Shown: positions 1 through 18,799 of the stretch, one piece after another | Layout: every line of letters begins with the position of its first letter | Position numbering within the stretch: the stretch's first letter is position 1 | Origin: Anseranas semipalmata | Taxonomy: Eukaryota; Chordata; Aves; Anseriformes; Anseranatidae | Assembly (NCBI GenBank): GCA_013399115.1 | Contig: VXAA01007177.1 | Coordinates: 366,848 to 430,847 of the forward strand | DNA: 64,000 bases | Reading direction: 5' to 3' | Position numbers and translations under genes: made by a program | The notes under the pieces: generated by a model | The model's input: the letters and a program-made list of their open reading frames with translations, nothing else | Databases searched by the model: none | What the model was told of the DNA's origin: nothing

Positions 1-3000
1 TTTTTTTTGAAGATCAGCTTTAAGTTAGGTGCTATTAGTCCTGTCAGCCTTTCATGTTCAGAATAGAATTCACTATGTGAAAGCATTTTCTTGGTTTTGC
101 TGGAACTATCAGAAGCCATGAATGCTGGTTCTAGTTAAAAAATAAAAAAATAAGAAATAAAATAAAATTGCTGGATGGAGGAGAGGGGTTAGCTGTTTAA
201 TTCTCAGCTAATTTCAGTGCAAGCTACAACAGCCAACTAAAACATACAAAATACTTATTCCTTCCAGCCCTGTGTTGCAATGGCTAAACTCCATCTTGGT
301 GTCAAAGCAACTCCAAGAACACGTTGCGTCATTATAGCAGAAGTTAGCGATAACTATTAGCAACTAAATACGTGCTTTGAGAATTTCAGAAATTTCTTCC
401 CAATTACTGAAACAACCATATCTAGTTTAAAACTGTGTGCCTTATGTTACACTGCACGGCGAGTGCAACACAGCCGTATGTGCCCTAAGCATTGAGGACC
501 AGGCCTGTGTCACTACCTGCTGCTGCTGTCTTATATAAAGCACACACTCGCAACTGTCCTCTGTTTCCAGAAGCAGCATTCTTGGGAGCAGTGCTTGCTT
601 ATTTTTTTTAATGGAAAAATGATTGTGTGAGCATGTGTCAGTTCCTCCATCCACATGCACTGCAGTTCGTGTGTGCTGAGGCCTGACTCCTAAACCTGTA
701 CGTACACCAAATAATGCCTGTTCCTCTGAGTAGTTCCATTAGTGTGATGTGATTTATTACTGCAAGGAAATACTAGATAGTGCATTTTAAAGAATCGAGC
801 AGAATTCAGCTCTGAATAATTCTGTATACTACAGATGAATAAGCTTTCTGACTGCTTTAGTTTGTTATATTTGGCTTTTTATGTTTTTCTCTCCTTATTT
901 TATGTGCAATTACTCTCAGGAAACAGAATATTTATTTAATATTGTTCTTTTTCTGGGCAGAAGAATGAAAGTTTTATTTGTCGGGGGGAAGAATGGAGAA
1001 CCTCCTACCAGGCTGATACTATGTAGGCATAAAGAACTGAGTTAAATCTACCACTGAGTGATTAACTGGATTAATAATCAGAAGGTCAAATTAAGGACTT
1101 GGTTCTCAGCTTATGCAGTTCTGTTCTAGTGCTAATTCCACCAAATGGAAACCTAACCCAATGTTGTAGTTACTAGATGCTAAATAGGCATGTAAAATTT
1201 TTCATAACCTTCCTAACTAGTCACAGGGTGGGAACACTTCTAATTAAAGATCATGTTCCCAGAGTTCACGTGAACAAAAGCAAATCATGGTATTACCAAG
1301 CTGTCCACAAACTAACCACAAACACTGGCCACTGAGCTGCTGCAGTGTTGGCTACAAGTCTATTGACAAAAAGGTCGTTGGCCAGAGGGGCTGGGCTTCT
1401 GAGCAGCAGCAGGTCCCCTGGGAGACTTTGGTATATTGGCTGCTTCTGCTGCTGTGCCTCGTTTCTTGCCAAAAGCAATACGAGTGCAGTGGAGACAGAA
1501 AGAGCAGAACCTGGAGGGCCAGAGGATGCTGGCATGAAACCCAGAACGGCTCCGTATCACTGAACTGATGGCAGTCGGGCAGCAGTAGGAGAGTGCTGTT
1601 TGCAGAAGGGGAGGATGTTTTTCGAGCCATGGAGAAAGGTGAATGATGTGGAAAGAGTTTGATACATCTACTAGTAATAGAAAGGAAAGATGGGAATTCA
1701 GATAATTCAGCTCTCTTGTCTGTTTTTAGCTCCCTCACAATATCTGCTTTCATCCAAGGATCCTGCAGGAAATGCCAGCTGCTATCACAGCCAGCGCTCG
1801 GCAATAGTAATAGGAACTTCAGGTCAAAATTCTGCTCTCAGCATGGCAGACCTTGATCCTTCTGCTCTCTCTTGTGGTGGGGGGAAAAAAAAAAGCAGAT
1901 TGCCTACCCATAGACACATATGATAAATGTAATAGCATAAAACCATACTATGCAAGTTTCTGAACAAACTTTTGCTTCTGGACTACAAGACTGAATCTGC
2001 TCAGTAGGTACTTCTTTCAACAGCCCGCTTGCAGCACTGCTGCCCTTGGGCTTGGGGTCTTTCCTTAGAGTAGTACATCTCTGTGTTCTAATCTATTTCT
2101 CTTCACTCTCTATGAGGCAGTAAGGATACATGTGAAATGTTGTTTGCGTTTGCCAACATCATAATCTGATTTTAAACTCTAGCATTCAGGTAACTTTACT
2201 AAAGCTCCTCTGTCTATACACTGTATACAGTATTCCTAGATAAGAAAGTATCTGAGTATTTCAAAACTACCATCGTAATCTTTCAAGGTACAAGATTTAA
2301 ATATATATACATATAACCACAGTTCTATTTAGAAATGTGAATCATGTCTAAGAATGAGGAATGTATTTTAAGTAGTCCACAAGGAGATTTATGTGGAAAC
2401 TGCCACAGATGCCCAGTGCTCAAATTACCACAAATGTGTAAGATTTTCTAAACTCTAGTCTTGATTATTCTACTTTCACAATGTTTTAAATTAGATCAAG
2501 CTGGAACATCTCTTCAAGCAGGAAGCCAAACAGATAAGAAAAATAAACACAAAAGTGCACGTTGCTGTGTTTCAATAGTCTTGAAGTGGTTGTTTGTCTC
2601 CCACACTACTGTACCTGCCCAAGTACTACAGACCATTAAGCTTTTCCTTCCATTTAGAGAAGCTCTGCATTGAATTTTGGCCCCTAAAAATAATATCCAC
2701 TCTTTCAGCACACAAAAAGGAATCTAAAAACCAGTTCTGATGCCTGTGACTGTCACAACAGTCCCTCTGCCCGCAAAAACAAACAGTGAAGTTCTCTCTG
2801 GGCTGCTTTTAACTCTGAAGTTTCCTAAATGCATAAGTCCTGCTGGGTATTCACAAAATCCTGTAAGTCGTGATAGTGCTGATAGGCTTAACGCCTAAAC
2901 ATCAGCAAAATTTTCAAACTAGCTGTATCTTTGTCTCGCGTGACAGGCAGATCTGGCAGGTAAACTCAGAACCTGCTCGTTGAGTCATGAGATGAAACTC

Positions 3001-4042
3001 AACCAGACAAAAATGATAGTGGCCTTCTCTAGGAAGGTTTTAGGCTCAGATATCTTCTAAGTTTTGGAAAACTTCCTCCATAGGAAATTTTCTTGTCTCT
3101 TCTACGTTTCTGAACTGACTTCTAGTATGGTATTAAGGAGTATAATAGTCTTATAATACTGAATATGACTTTGTAAGATATTTTTAATCAGTAAGCTTTT
3201 TGGTATTTGTTCTGACTAACTCATAACTGTATTTAAGATGCATTGTGGTATGCTTAAACTAATGGTGATAGCTATGATTTGTTAACTGGTTCTTAAGTAT
3301 TCCAAATTCTGAAGCTGCAATTTGGTACTCTACAGCTCTGTCGCTACTCTACATCTCTATGAGTGGAAATTACGGAGTTGAATAGCATCTATTGTTGATA
3401 TGCTATTTCTGAGTCTAGATGGAAGGCAAGCAGGAATCTTACATGGATTGAGTTATTAACTTGCATTCTATTTTCAGATTTCACACTTAATTTTTACTAC
3501 AGGTAAATGAGAAGAATAAGATACGTTAGGCTCTGTTCTTTTATTTATCAGTAATCGGACGGTTGCTATCGTTGATGCCCACCATTTCTGACTGCAGTCT
3601 GTGTGGTTGCGTAACGTGATGTCCTACGTGCAAATTACTACTACAAGCAGCATTTTTCTTCCAGTTTTCTTAGCTTTGGTCATTTTGCAGTTAAGCATAC
3701 CAAATTTTGTTTTGGCCACAAATATTCATGGGTGATAATGAATGGAAATACATTTTGCTGTAGCTCTTTACTTTAGGAATTGGTGTGTTCTTAAAACACC
3801 ATTCTTCTGCTTCAGTCTGAACAGTTAGAATTTTAGAATTTCCTGGTATTTTTTTCCTATGTCTGAGTGATGCTCTGTGGAACAGTTTGTCTTAGTTTAT
3901 TTTAGCCTGAACACAACCGCCTGCCTATATGGCATCTCTTTCAGGAGGCTAGTGTCCGGTATACTAATGATTGTATAATTGTATTGCATTTTCTTGTGAT
4001 TAAAATGTCTGATTTTTAATAATTTTTTTGTGTGTGTCTCAG
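1..4042 (+). other. COCH: COCH intron sequence (partial), no exon seen
   Basis: AT-rich DNA upstream of the first visible COCH exon. Short open frames here (for example a cluster around 1290-1800 on both strands) have no recognisable product and overlap each other, as expected by chance. I looked for the first half of the LCCL domain and a signal-peptide exon and did not see them, so this is best read as part of one long intron. Confidence 0.7.
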
Positions 4043-10338
<6,296 letters not shown>

Positions 10339-12100
10339 AGCAAAAATCTGCTGTTGGATATTACTTTTCTGAAACTAAAGAATTATGAAACTGAAATGGT
10401 CCCTCTAAAGTACGGATGTTTTATTCTTATATATATTATCATAATGTAAGGGAAGAAGAAGGGCTACTTTCTGTAGGCAGTCAAGGATTCACGTGAGCTT
10501 ATTGGAAGTTGTACTTGATATGGAAAAGCAGAATTTGGCCAACAACAGCTATTATTACTTTAAATACGTTTGTAGTAGCCCAAGTTTAAAGCTAAGCATA
10601 TTGTGCACTTAAGGCTATCACGTATCAGCAGAGGAAACAATGCAGCTCTGACATTTTTGCTGTCACTTACTAGATGTCTTCTTACAAAGTAAAAATAATA
10701 TAATTTTAAATACACAGTACTATCTATCCTCTGTAAGCCTTCTGTAGCTTATGATTCTGTATCTTTTCAAGGAGTTCTCTTGACAGCATGAAGTACTCTA
10801 GTGCTTCAGTTGTGCAACATCCATTATTGCCAGGCAGCTTAAGAAGAGGTATGACAGGTTGTGGCTAACCAGTCTGTTTTTACTAGTTGAGGTTTTGCTA
10901 TGGTGTATGATACTGCCATCTGGTTGGCAACGTTTACACCAAAAGACATTTAACTTATACCCACAGATTTCTGTGGATCTATGTTGTTGACTTCTGGCAC
11001 AGATTTTGAGAAGTATTTACAGCACAGTATTTCTTTTTGAGGATCTGGGTCCTAAGTAATACTACTGTTTCCTACACCACTAATGTCAACAGTGATATTC
11101 CTAATATATCTGATAACCTGGATTTTCTCTCTCTACTGCCTTGTACTGTCTTTATTTTACAAAGTTGTTATTGGCTAGAGATTTACAGACAGGAACCTTG
11201 GGCGAAGAGATTAAATTAGACCACACACTGGGGAATGAAAACATTCAAATCCAAAGGCATCTCCAACCTTGAAACATAACTGGTTTATATTAGATTACAG
11301 GGTTAGAGAAGAAGAGAGCAGGGAGACACGTAAGTGGGATTCAGTAGCTCACAGAATAACAAGTTCCTAACATTAGTAAAAACGTTTTTAAAGATGTGTG
11401 AGGTTATCTGAAGAAGAAAGAACAGTCTTCTTGAAAAGGGGCTTTAATTTGATTATATACCTATTAGTGTATTGATATTTTTATACCTATATGCATGTGG
11501 TTAAAATGATTAAATAATTCACTGAGTTCTTCCAGATACCTGGAGAGAATAATGGCCTTCAAGCATTCTTTAGAAAATTAAGGTTTTGGCAAGTAAAATA
11601 CATAGCAGAAAACAAAGCAGCACTTTTCCTATCAATCTAGGGTTTCTCTTTTTTCTTTTTCTTCTTTTTTTTTTTCCTTCTCTTTTTTGTGCTATTGATT
11701 GTAAAATTGTTAGTAGTTATGGAGTGAGTGGCGCAGAAGGGATCGTATTCATCAGGCTTTTGTTGTGTATTTTTTAATAACTTATGACTGGCTATATATT
11801 ATACTAAACATGAATATGAATGGCAAGGATGCCTTGTATTTTTCTATTAATTGTTATCCTTAATTTTGTTATGTTTATAGATAAGAGTATTCAGCTATTG
11901 CTGTATAAATTCATATATTATATCAACTTTGTGCAACAGTTTAATTCATTTAGCCTAAACTTTTTATAGAAATATATATATTGCAAGGAACTAGGACTGC
12001 AGATGTTTCAGTATCCTGTAATATAAAAGTATTTTTATGATGAACCTCATGCAGTACAGCTTTAATAAGTTGTATGTGATGTTTCCTGTCTGTATTCTTT
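10339..12100 (+). other. COCH: Probable COCH 3'UTR
   Basis: AT-rich non-coding DNA directly after the COCH stop with several ATTTA-like stretches and no repeats I recognise. I saw no canonical AATAAA from 10340 to 12100 apart from the one overlapping the stop (10334-10339). Variant signals ATTAAA occur at 11210-11215 and 11509-11514, and AATAAG near 12064 is followed by a GT-rich stretch. The true end is not decided by the sequence alone. Confidence 0.45.
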
Positions 12101-14407
12101 TAAATCCCCAGTTTGGAGGAAAAAAAAAAAAAAATCTAAATCANCTAAATCATCCTCACAAAGCAAGGATACTTTTTACACACACATATATATACATTTA
12201 ATTTGAACCAGTCACTACCAAAGTTTTAGTAGTTGTTTATACTAGGTGTGATGCTGGTTGAATTATCTCAATATAAACCACATACTGGCTAGCAGAACCA
12301 CATTTTTCTTCTCAGTTTGATTTTACTATTGCAAAGATGAAGGCAGCTTTACTCATGCATGCATTCACTGAGGAAAAAGCAGGTCTGGATCTCTGGAAAC
12401 TGCAGAACTAAATGACCAAATATTTCCATGTCACAGGAATGGTGATGACAGATCATTTGTACCCTTCATACAGCCCAATTACACTGAGGTAGGAACCAGT
12501 AGGTACAGAACATATTTTTAAAAATATATAAAGTTTATGCAGAAGCAATTATTTGTAACCACAATTTTCATCTGGAAGTAAGGTCTGTGGGATACAGACA
12601 AAAGGACTGAGATCTGGTGAGGTACAGAGCCAGGGTGGAAAGGATGTGAACTGTGCTGTAAGTAGAAGGTACGTTTGGAGGAAGAACAGCATCACAGAGG
12701 GTAGCAGACATGGATTTGAAGTTTTCCTTTGGGTGAGAAGGAAGGTAAAGCCACAGTATGAGGGTTCAGTTTCATGCTGCTGGGCCAAGCAGTGAACAGA
12801 GTTGCATTTACCATCACTTCTGCAAACTCCATTTGGGAACACAGCTGCAGGTATTAGGACTATCACTCAAGAATATGACCTGCAAGGGATGAATTCTATT
12901 CTGTGCTGGGACTGATGAAAACCTATACGCCCATTTCCCTGAAGAGAACTCGCAAGGCTCAGGGGGCCTCAGATTTGCAACCCTACTGCTGACAACACAC
13001 TGCTGCACACCAAAAATTAAGATTCTTTCACTCAGAAAAGAGTAGAAGACTCTAAGCTTAATGGCTTAGGCACTTATTGCAACTCCCAGTGCCTTTTCTG
13101 AATTTTACATTAAACAGTAGTTAACACAGACCAAAAGTCCCCCTTCCCAGTGGAGCTCCCACAGCAATCTAAATTTACAACATTCTATTCATTTGCTGTC
13201 CTAAAGGAATTGAAATTACTTTTTGTACCATAATAACTTCCAGTCAGGGCTGCAACCTACAGACTCAGGAGCGCTAGAATCTTTCACTACCAGAAGACTA
13301 GGAAGACACACGGTCTGTTCCTTACATTTCCCGGCTGACTCCTTTACTCCTAGGTTATTTTATAACTGAAAGAAGCACACGACTTCCCCTGTCATTGGCA
13401 GTATGCCCTTCTGGGTCCTTGAAGGAAACATTGTAAGCACTTACCTCCAGGGCAAGACTCCAAGCCAGGCATTACACACACAGGACACCTCAGACGCATT
13501 TCCATGCTCACTATTTCCTGCATGCGGCTTCAGCAGGGAAGTACAAAGATTGAAGCAGCTCCCTGCTGAACTGGCAGGTCATTGACAATTTTTATCCTAA
13601 GGTGCTGGCACGGCCCCAGGCTCTGCAGGGAATGCCTCAGTACCTGGCTCAGGGTCTCCAATTCCACTTCTAGACCACAGCACTGTTTACACCTCACACA
13701 AATTTTAAGCATTTAGACCCTCTCTGACCACGCATCACATTGTGTATTTTGACAGTGTGGTGCTTTCTAGCTAGTACTTGTCTGACACATGCAGTGTATA
13801 GCGGAAAGGAGGTATACAGGCTGTGACTGAAGGTCAGCACACTGCAGAGAAGGCTTCACACCACCAGATCTGTGGTCCTTCATACTGCATCCTTAAGCTG
13901 AGTGCTGTTGTTTTTCAACAGGTCTTGGAAGTTGACCTTTATCACCCTTGGTGAAACTATTAATATTGAACCAGCAAAGAACAAGAAAAATCCAAAAGCG
14001 AGATTGTCCTAACATTCTTAAGAGAAAATAATCCCTTTGAAGGAATTTACTTTGACTTTCAAAATGAATGCCAATAAAGAAGAGCTATGTAGTAACCAGC
14101 TAAAAAAAACATTTACATCAAAAGCCAATGACTATACTTCTCTGCAACTTTTGAAGTGTTTGGGCAAGAGGGGGGAGATGGGGGTTTGTTTGTTTGGTTT
14201 GGTTTTGCACTTATGAAGTAGAATAGTTTCATCGGAACAGTATTTTCTCCCATAAGTGTGCACAGTTCTATTTGCGTTTCATATTAGTGTTGCCACATAT
14301 GTCTTCTCTTCTATGAAATATGGTGCCATACAATACGAATATTCTATTTTCATCTCCTCTGTTCTGAAGAACAGAAGTGATCACAACTTTTTATGCCTTG
14401 ATTTTAG
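12101..14407. other. Intergenic DNA, nothing recognised
   Basis: No coding exon, RNA gene or repeat family recognised. It contains an A-run with a single N at 12144 flanked by a short CTAAATCA duplication, and scattered short open frames without recognisable products. A canonical AATAAA lies at about 14073 on the + strand and could end a very long COCH 3'UTR, but this is only a possibility. Confidence 0.5.
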
Positions 14408-14862
14408 GCTACCTTTTTAATGGGGCAACTCCCAATATTGCTACCAAGCTCCATCAAAGTCACTGCTTTTAAATGCAGACTGGAAATTCTGGTTCTCAGC
14501 ACTTTCCTTCCTTTCATTAGGCTTAAGGGTAAGTTAGCTCCAGAAAGCATCGAAGCCACAAAAATCACAGAAAATTTCTCTGTTGCACGCAAGTACCATA
14601 GGAGGCCTGAGCACATTGTCAAAGAAGATAAACTTTTATCTTTAACAAACTGTCTGGAAGCTGGAGGCTTAGATCCCCAGCCTAATAACATCAATCCAAA
14701 GAAAATCTTACTGACTGACTTTGGTTTGGACCTAGGACAGGAAACATAAAGGATTTTCTTGAGAAGCTGAACCAGAATGCGTTTGAAAAGCTTGTGATCA
14801 ACTGTCATCCAAATATAGACAACAAATACACAGAAACTTCAGCTGAGCAGTTTGTAATGTAA
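14408..14862 (+). other. Unassigned open stretch, possible exon or pseudogene remnant
   Basis: On the + strand codons are open from right after an acceptor-like TTTTAG (14407) to TAA at 14747-14749 (113 codons, first Met at 14420). A second frame is open from 14719 to a stop at about 14862, includes KDFLEKLNQNAFEKLV and runs into a perfect donor GTAAGT at 14859. A CTGAC branch-point-like motif and CTAG at 14732-14735 precede this second part. The opposite strand is also open for 134 codons (14404-14808). I recognise no family in any frame, and open frames of this size occur by chance in 64 kb, so it may be nothing. Confidence 0.25.
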
Positions 14863-17043
14863 GTAAGTAAGAGTATTTTCCAGTTATGTATGTCTGTCAG
14901 CTGGAGCACACATTCATTTGCTCTCTTTGGCTTCAACAAGGCTTTTGTCTCTGGCTTCAGCTGACGGACGAATAGGTCCTGAAAATCTGCAGTCTATGAT
15001 AAAATCCAAAAATTTAATCTCTGCTTTGAAGCAAACTGCCCATTTTAAATTTAATCTCATTAGGATCAAAATTTCCTTTCCTTTCTAACAATCAAGTTTG
15101 GCTAGCGAAGTATCCTGGATCATAAGTCACCTGCATTACCTAAAGGGTATTTATTATTGTATTACTCTAAGATTGATTTACATCCATCTGTGTCTCCATA
15201 CAAACAAATACTGTGTCCTCCCTATTTTTCTAGGAATAGAAAAAACACTAGCAGGGCAGCTGAACTCTAGCCATCCCCGGACAGGGACCATTGACACACA
15301 AAGGGAAGCAGTACCGCTTTTGCCAGTCCGTTCACTGCAACCCACACGAGCAGGTCGCATTGCTTCCTGGCTGCAAAGCGGACGAACCTCACACTGAGGG
15401 CACTCTGCTGGAAGCCGGGCACTGTCGGCTTGCATCCCCCCTCAGCCTCAGGATATCGGTGAACTTATAGCTGAACTTCATACTGGACCAATTCCTAGGA
15501 CGCAGGCATAAGAATTCTGCACAGTTGTTTTCACTAGCAAATGCTAACAAAACTTTTCCAGCTTCCACTGAGGTCAGACATGGCCTTTACGACTTAACAG
15601 CAATCGGAATATGGCAGAATGTAAGCAGAGGGATAAGAACTATTTTTCTGCCCTGGTGTATGTGATCAGATTACAAATATGATAAACAATTCTCTGCCAA
15701 CGAATACAACTAAAAGAAAGACAACATCAAGTCAAAAGATTAAGCAAAGACTGGCAAAGTTTAGGAAAGTAAAAATGAGAAAAAATGACTTATGTACTAA
15801 TTTATCACTACTTTTAAATTATTCATAAGTTTCCAATCAAATAAACTATACCATTAAAAGTCTTTTTTTTTTTTTTTTAAATCAAAACCATATTCACCAC
15901 TAAGTAATTTCAGGAATTCTCTGACACTTGCTCTTAGGTATTTTAACAACATACTGCTTGTTCAGAAAAGTAAGAAACAGAGACAACAGCCTTCTCCCAT
16001 CTAAATATTCTAAATGCAATGAAGCGCACAACTTTGTCATGTTGAGCTACTCATTCTGATTAGCACTGGGAGCAGGTTTAGAGACATGACAGAACTCTCT
16101 GGCACAACACACTGCTAACAAAGGCATCAACACAGTCTTCACTTCCCAGTGAACTGATTTACTCAAATCTAAATACAGACCAGACTTGCAAACATGATTA
16201 AAAGAAAGCAGCCACAATCAGTTACCTCTTTAAGCAAAAATAGCTGCCAAAAAAAAAAAAAAAGCTTCTAACAGAATGTAGTGCTTACACACCATTGAAA
16301 CAATCAGCTATTAGATAGATCACTATGATTAGCGAAACTACTTATGACCTCCAAGAAAATTTTCTGTACAGTTACTGTTAGCTAAATCATCTTAATAGAA
16401 AACTACATTTATTCAGACTGGCAGAATCAGTCACCTGGGTTATCAAAGGCAAAAGAGTCAAAGCACTAATTCAGGAAGCTAAAATACAGTTCCTGTTTCA
16501 GAAACAATTACCCTACTAATGAAGTGATATTGAAAAGATTTACTGTCATTAAGATTCAATGTTATTCCTAAGTAGCACATAAAAACTCCAGGTAAGACAA
16601 TCCAGGGGAAACCTGTTGCTCCAGACTACTCCACCAAAAGCACCAGGCATGCAAAACTGAGTGATGACACAGACTTCAACATACTGTGACTTTTGCAGGG
16701 AGATGACTGTGCTTATAACACCTGCACAAACTTTTGAGCTCCCGCCGCCAGCACTCACAGTTGCCTACCGCTGCTTCTCCCAGGGGCACAATGCTCGCCC
16801 CAGCTGACCCATAGCCATCTGCCCATGCCAGAGTTAGCACCCATGGCCCCCCTGCTGCTAAACACCGGGTATTTTCCCAAGAGAGTTGGATGGGTCTTTT
16901 TCTTTGCTCCCTGCTGTTGCTGATTTCAGGGAAGCAGGATGTTATTTCTGCATGAAGTGAGACCTCTATTCCCACTTAACTGTAAGTCTGACAAGAGCTT
17001 TGATGCAGGATGTCCCTACTCAAGTAAGAAGCACTTTCCTGAT
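14863..17043. other. Intergenic DNA, nothing firmly recognised
   Basis: Unique AT-rich DNA with A/T homopolymers (around 15865 and 16250). A moderately GC-rich patch at about 15270-15480 has a 60-codon open frame on the + strand including HKGKQYRFCQSVHCNPHEQV, with no recognisable homology. Nothing else supported. Confidence 0.4.
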
Positions 17044-17208
17044 AAAAGAGAAGAGAAGAAAAGAGAAGAGAAGAAAAGAGAAGAGAAGAAAAGAGAAGAG
17101 AAGAAAAGAGAAGAAAAGAGAAGAAAAGAAAAGAGAAGAAAAGAAAAGAAAAGAAAAGAAAAGAAAAGAAAAGAAAAGAAAAGAAAAGAAAAGAAAAGAA
17201 AAGAAAAG
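17044..17208 (+). repeat. 165-bp pure purine microsatellite (GAGAA/GAAAA)n
   Basis: Every base from 17044 to 17208 is A or G. The unit grades from GAGAAGAAAA-type repeats at the left to a homogeneous (GAAAA)n array at the right. The Lys/Glu/Arg-rich and Phe/Leu/Ser-rich translations of this tract in all frames are artefacts of the repeat. Such homopurine-homopyrimidine mirror tracts can form triplex DNA and are length-unstable. Confidence 0.97.
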
Positions 17209-17221
17209 CTGCACGTTTATT

Positions 17222-17266
17222 AAAAAGCATCTTAACCAAGCATCTTAAAAAGCATCTTCACCAAGA
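17222..17266 (+). repeat. Short tandem AAGCATCTTAACC repeats
   Basis: AAGCATCTT is repeated three times (about 17226, 17240 and 17250) with CCAAG spacers, just right of the purine tract. Local slippage duplication; no function proposed. Confidence 0.7.
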
Positions 17267-17394
17267 AATCCACCAATTTCAAGATACAAAGCAACTGGAG
17301 ATGAAAGACACCTCAAAGAACATGAAAAAAAAATCTGTTTTAAACCAAAAACAAAACAGGCCAGTCACCAGAAAGTTGTCAACAGCATGACCCC

Positions 17395-17450
17395 CTTGGC
17401 CAGCCACCATCCATAAGAGAAAATGGCCGCCTTGGCCAGCCACCATCCAT
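17395..17450 (+). repeat. Two direct copies of a 20-bp motif
   Basis: CTTGGCCAGCCACCATCCAT occurs at 17395-17414 and again at 17431-17450, 36 bp apart. The copies border the CpG-rich block that starts about 140 bp to the right. Confidence 0.85.
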
Positions 17451-17589
17451 GATCAAAACTCCCACAAGTCCCAGGTGCAATCAGGTGCAATCTGGGGAGT
17501 CCCTGGTACAGTCTCTGGAGTGTCACTGCTCCCGCCCGCCCTCCAGAAACACGGGGCACAGACAGTGTTTGTAGTTTGTTTTTAACAGT

Positions 17590-17985
17590 ACGGACCGGCA
17601 GTAAGCAACGTGAGCAACCCTTCTCCTCAGCGCCAGGCCTCAGCCGGTGCCGCGACGGCCGCGGGCGGGGAGAGCAGCGGCCCTCCCGCCGAGACTACTC
17701 ACAGCTCTCTGCTGGTTCCCGGTGTGCCGGTCCCCTCTCAAGAGTCGTTACCGCCGCCTCCGGGCTGCCTCCACCGCGACGGGCGCGGCTCTCCCCTTGA
17801 GGGGAGAGAGGACCGCCTCGGGCGGCGCCGCCGGCTCCCTGAGCACAGCCCGTGTCGCCGCCGCTCTGGACCCGGCCCGGCGCCTTCGGCCTGGGGTTTA
17901 AACGTGAGCAGAGCTTCCCTCCCTAGCGCCAGCGAGCTGGGCTGACTGGCGCCGCTGCCGTGGCTGCAGAGGGCCCGGGCTGGAG
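17590..17985. promoter_or_regulatory. CpG-island-like block between convergent genes
   Basis: About 400 bp of strongly GC-rich, CpG-dense DNA (for example GCCGCGACGGCCGCGGGCGG at 17648-17667 and many CCGCC/GGCGC runs) in an otherwise AT-rich intergenic region. Open frames here (such as 17610-17945 +) are Pro/Arg/Ser-rich and typical of non-coding CpG islands. It is 7 kb downstream of the COCH stop and 5 kb beyond the STRN3 stop, so it is not the promoter of either. It could be a promoter of an unannotated transcript or an enhancer; this is inference from composition only. Confidence 0.6.
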
Positions 17986-18799
17986 CTCACAGCTTCAGGG
18001 ACAGTGTTGTAACCCCATTTCGTATTTCTCCGTTTCTAATGCATTTGTACAATATTTAATTGTAAGCTCTATCCCAACCTTCTCCAACAACTGCAAGGCA
18101 AGAGCACGATTTTTAGACTGCACTCAAACCGAACCCTTGGGTTGCTTCTACAGCACTGCATACAATCAAAGCAAGAATTGTACTGCCAGATGAAATGCCC
18201 TAGCACTGCTCCTATACACTGTCAGTACGCTCAGATGGCTAACAGTTACACAGCACTTGGCCTCACCAGTTACTTTGCTTTAGGAAAACTAGACTAAATG
18301 AGCTGCAACACTATATGTGACCTTCCAGAAGGTGTTCTTATCAATACCAAATTTGAGATGCATGGAAATTAATAATGAGAAAATTAAAGATCTCCTAATA
18401 AGATTCTAGGTCACATAGAAAACAGGCCTATTACATCTGTACAGTTTGATATGCATGTAGAGAAATTAAACAGTAACTACTGTTAAAATACAAAACAACT
18501 ATCAATTTCCTGTCTTTGGCAGACTTCTATAGCACTCAAGTCAGAGGGTCAGTGATTCTTGAAAACAAGAGCCCTACAATCTAGGGTACCTCACATTGCA
18601 TTTGTTACTAGGGAACTCTCCAGAGGTATTAATTTCCTTAAAAACCATAAATATTTTAAAGCATATTTTGTTACTACATGCACACTTTCAGAAAGTCTAG
18701 ATGAATTCTCTTATGGGGGCCACAAAGACATCCATATAAGAGGAAGGACTAAAAAGAATGGCATGTTGTTAGGTTCGATATTGGGAAAAAATGTTCACT
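17986..18799. other. Intergenic DNA, nothing recognised
   Basis: Unique AT-rich sequence between the CpG-rich block and the CR1 mosaic; no coding or repeat signal that I can support. Confidence 0.5.

Noticed and set aside
1287..1804. Cluster of overlapping open frames in the COCH intron, up to 150 codons
   Set aside because: All frames on both strands are open to a similar extent, no recognisable product, and none matches the missing COCH N-terminal exons.
3481..3720. Search for the first-half LCCL exon of COCH upstream of 4043
   Set aside because: No segment encodes the expected Cys-containing motif; the exon must lie before the window.
16976..17239. Open frames rich in Lys/Glu or Phe/Leu/Ser on both strands
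   Set aside because: They are translations of the purine microsatellite and would be open in every frame.
17610..17945. 111-codon Pro/Arg/Ser-rich open frame in the CpG-rich block
   Set aside because: GC-rich DNA lacks stops by composition; no recognisable domain, and three overlapping frames are similarly open.
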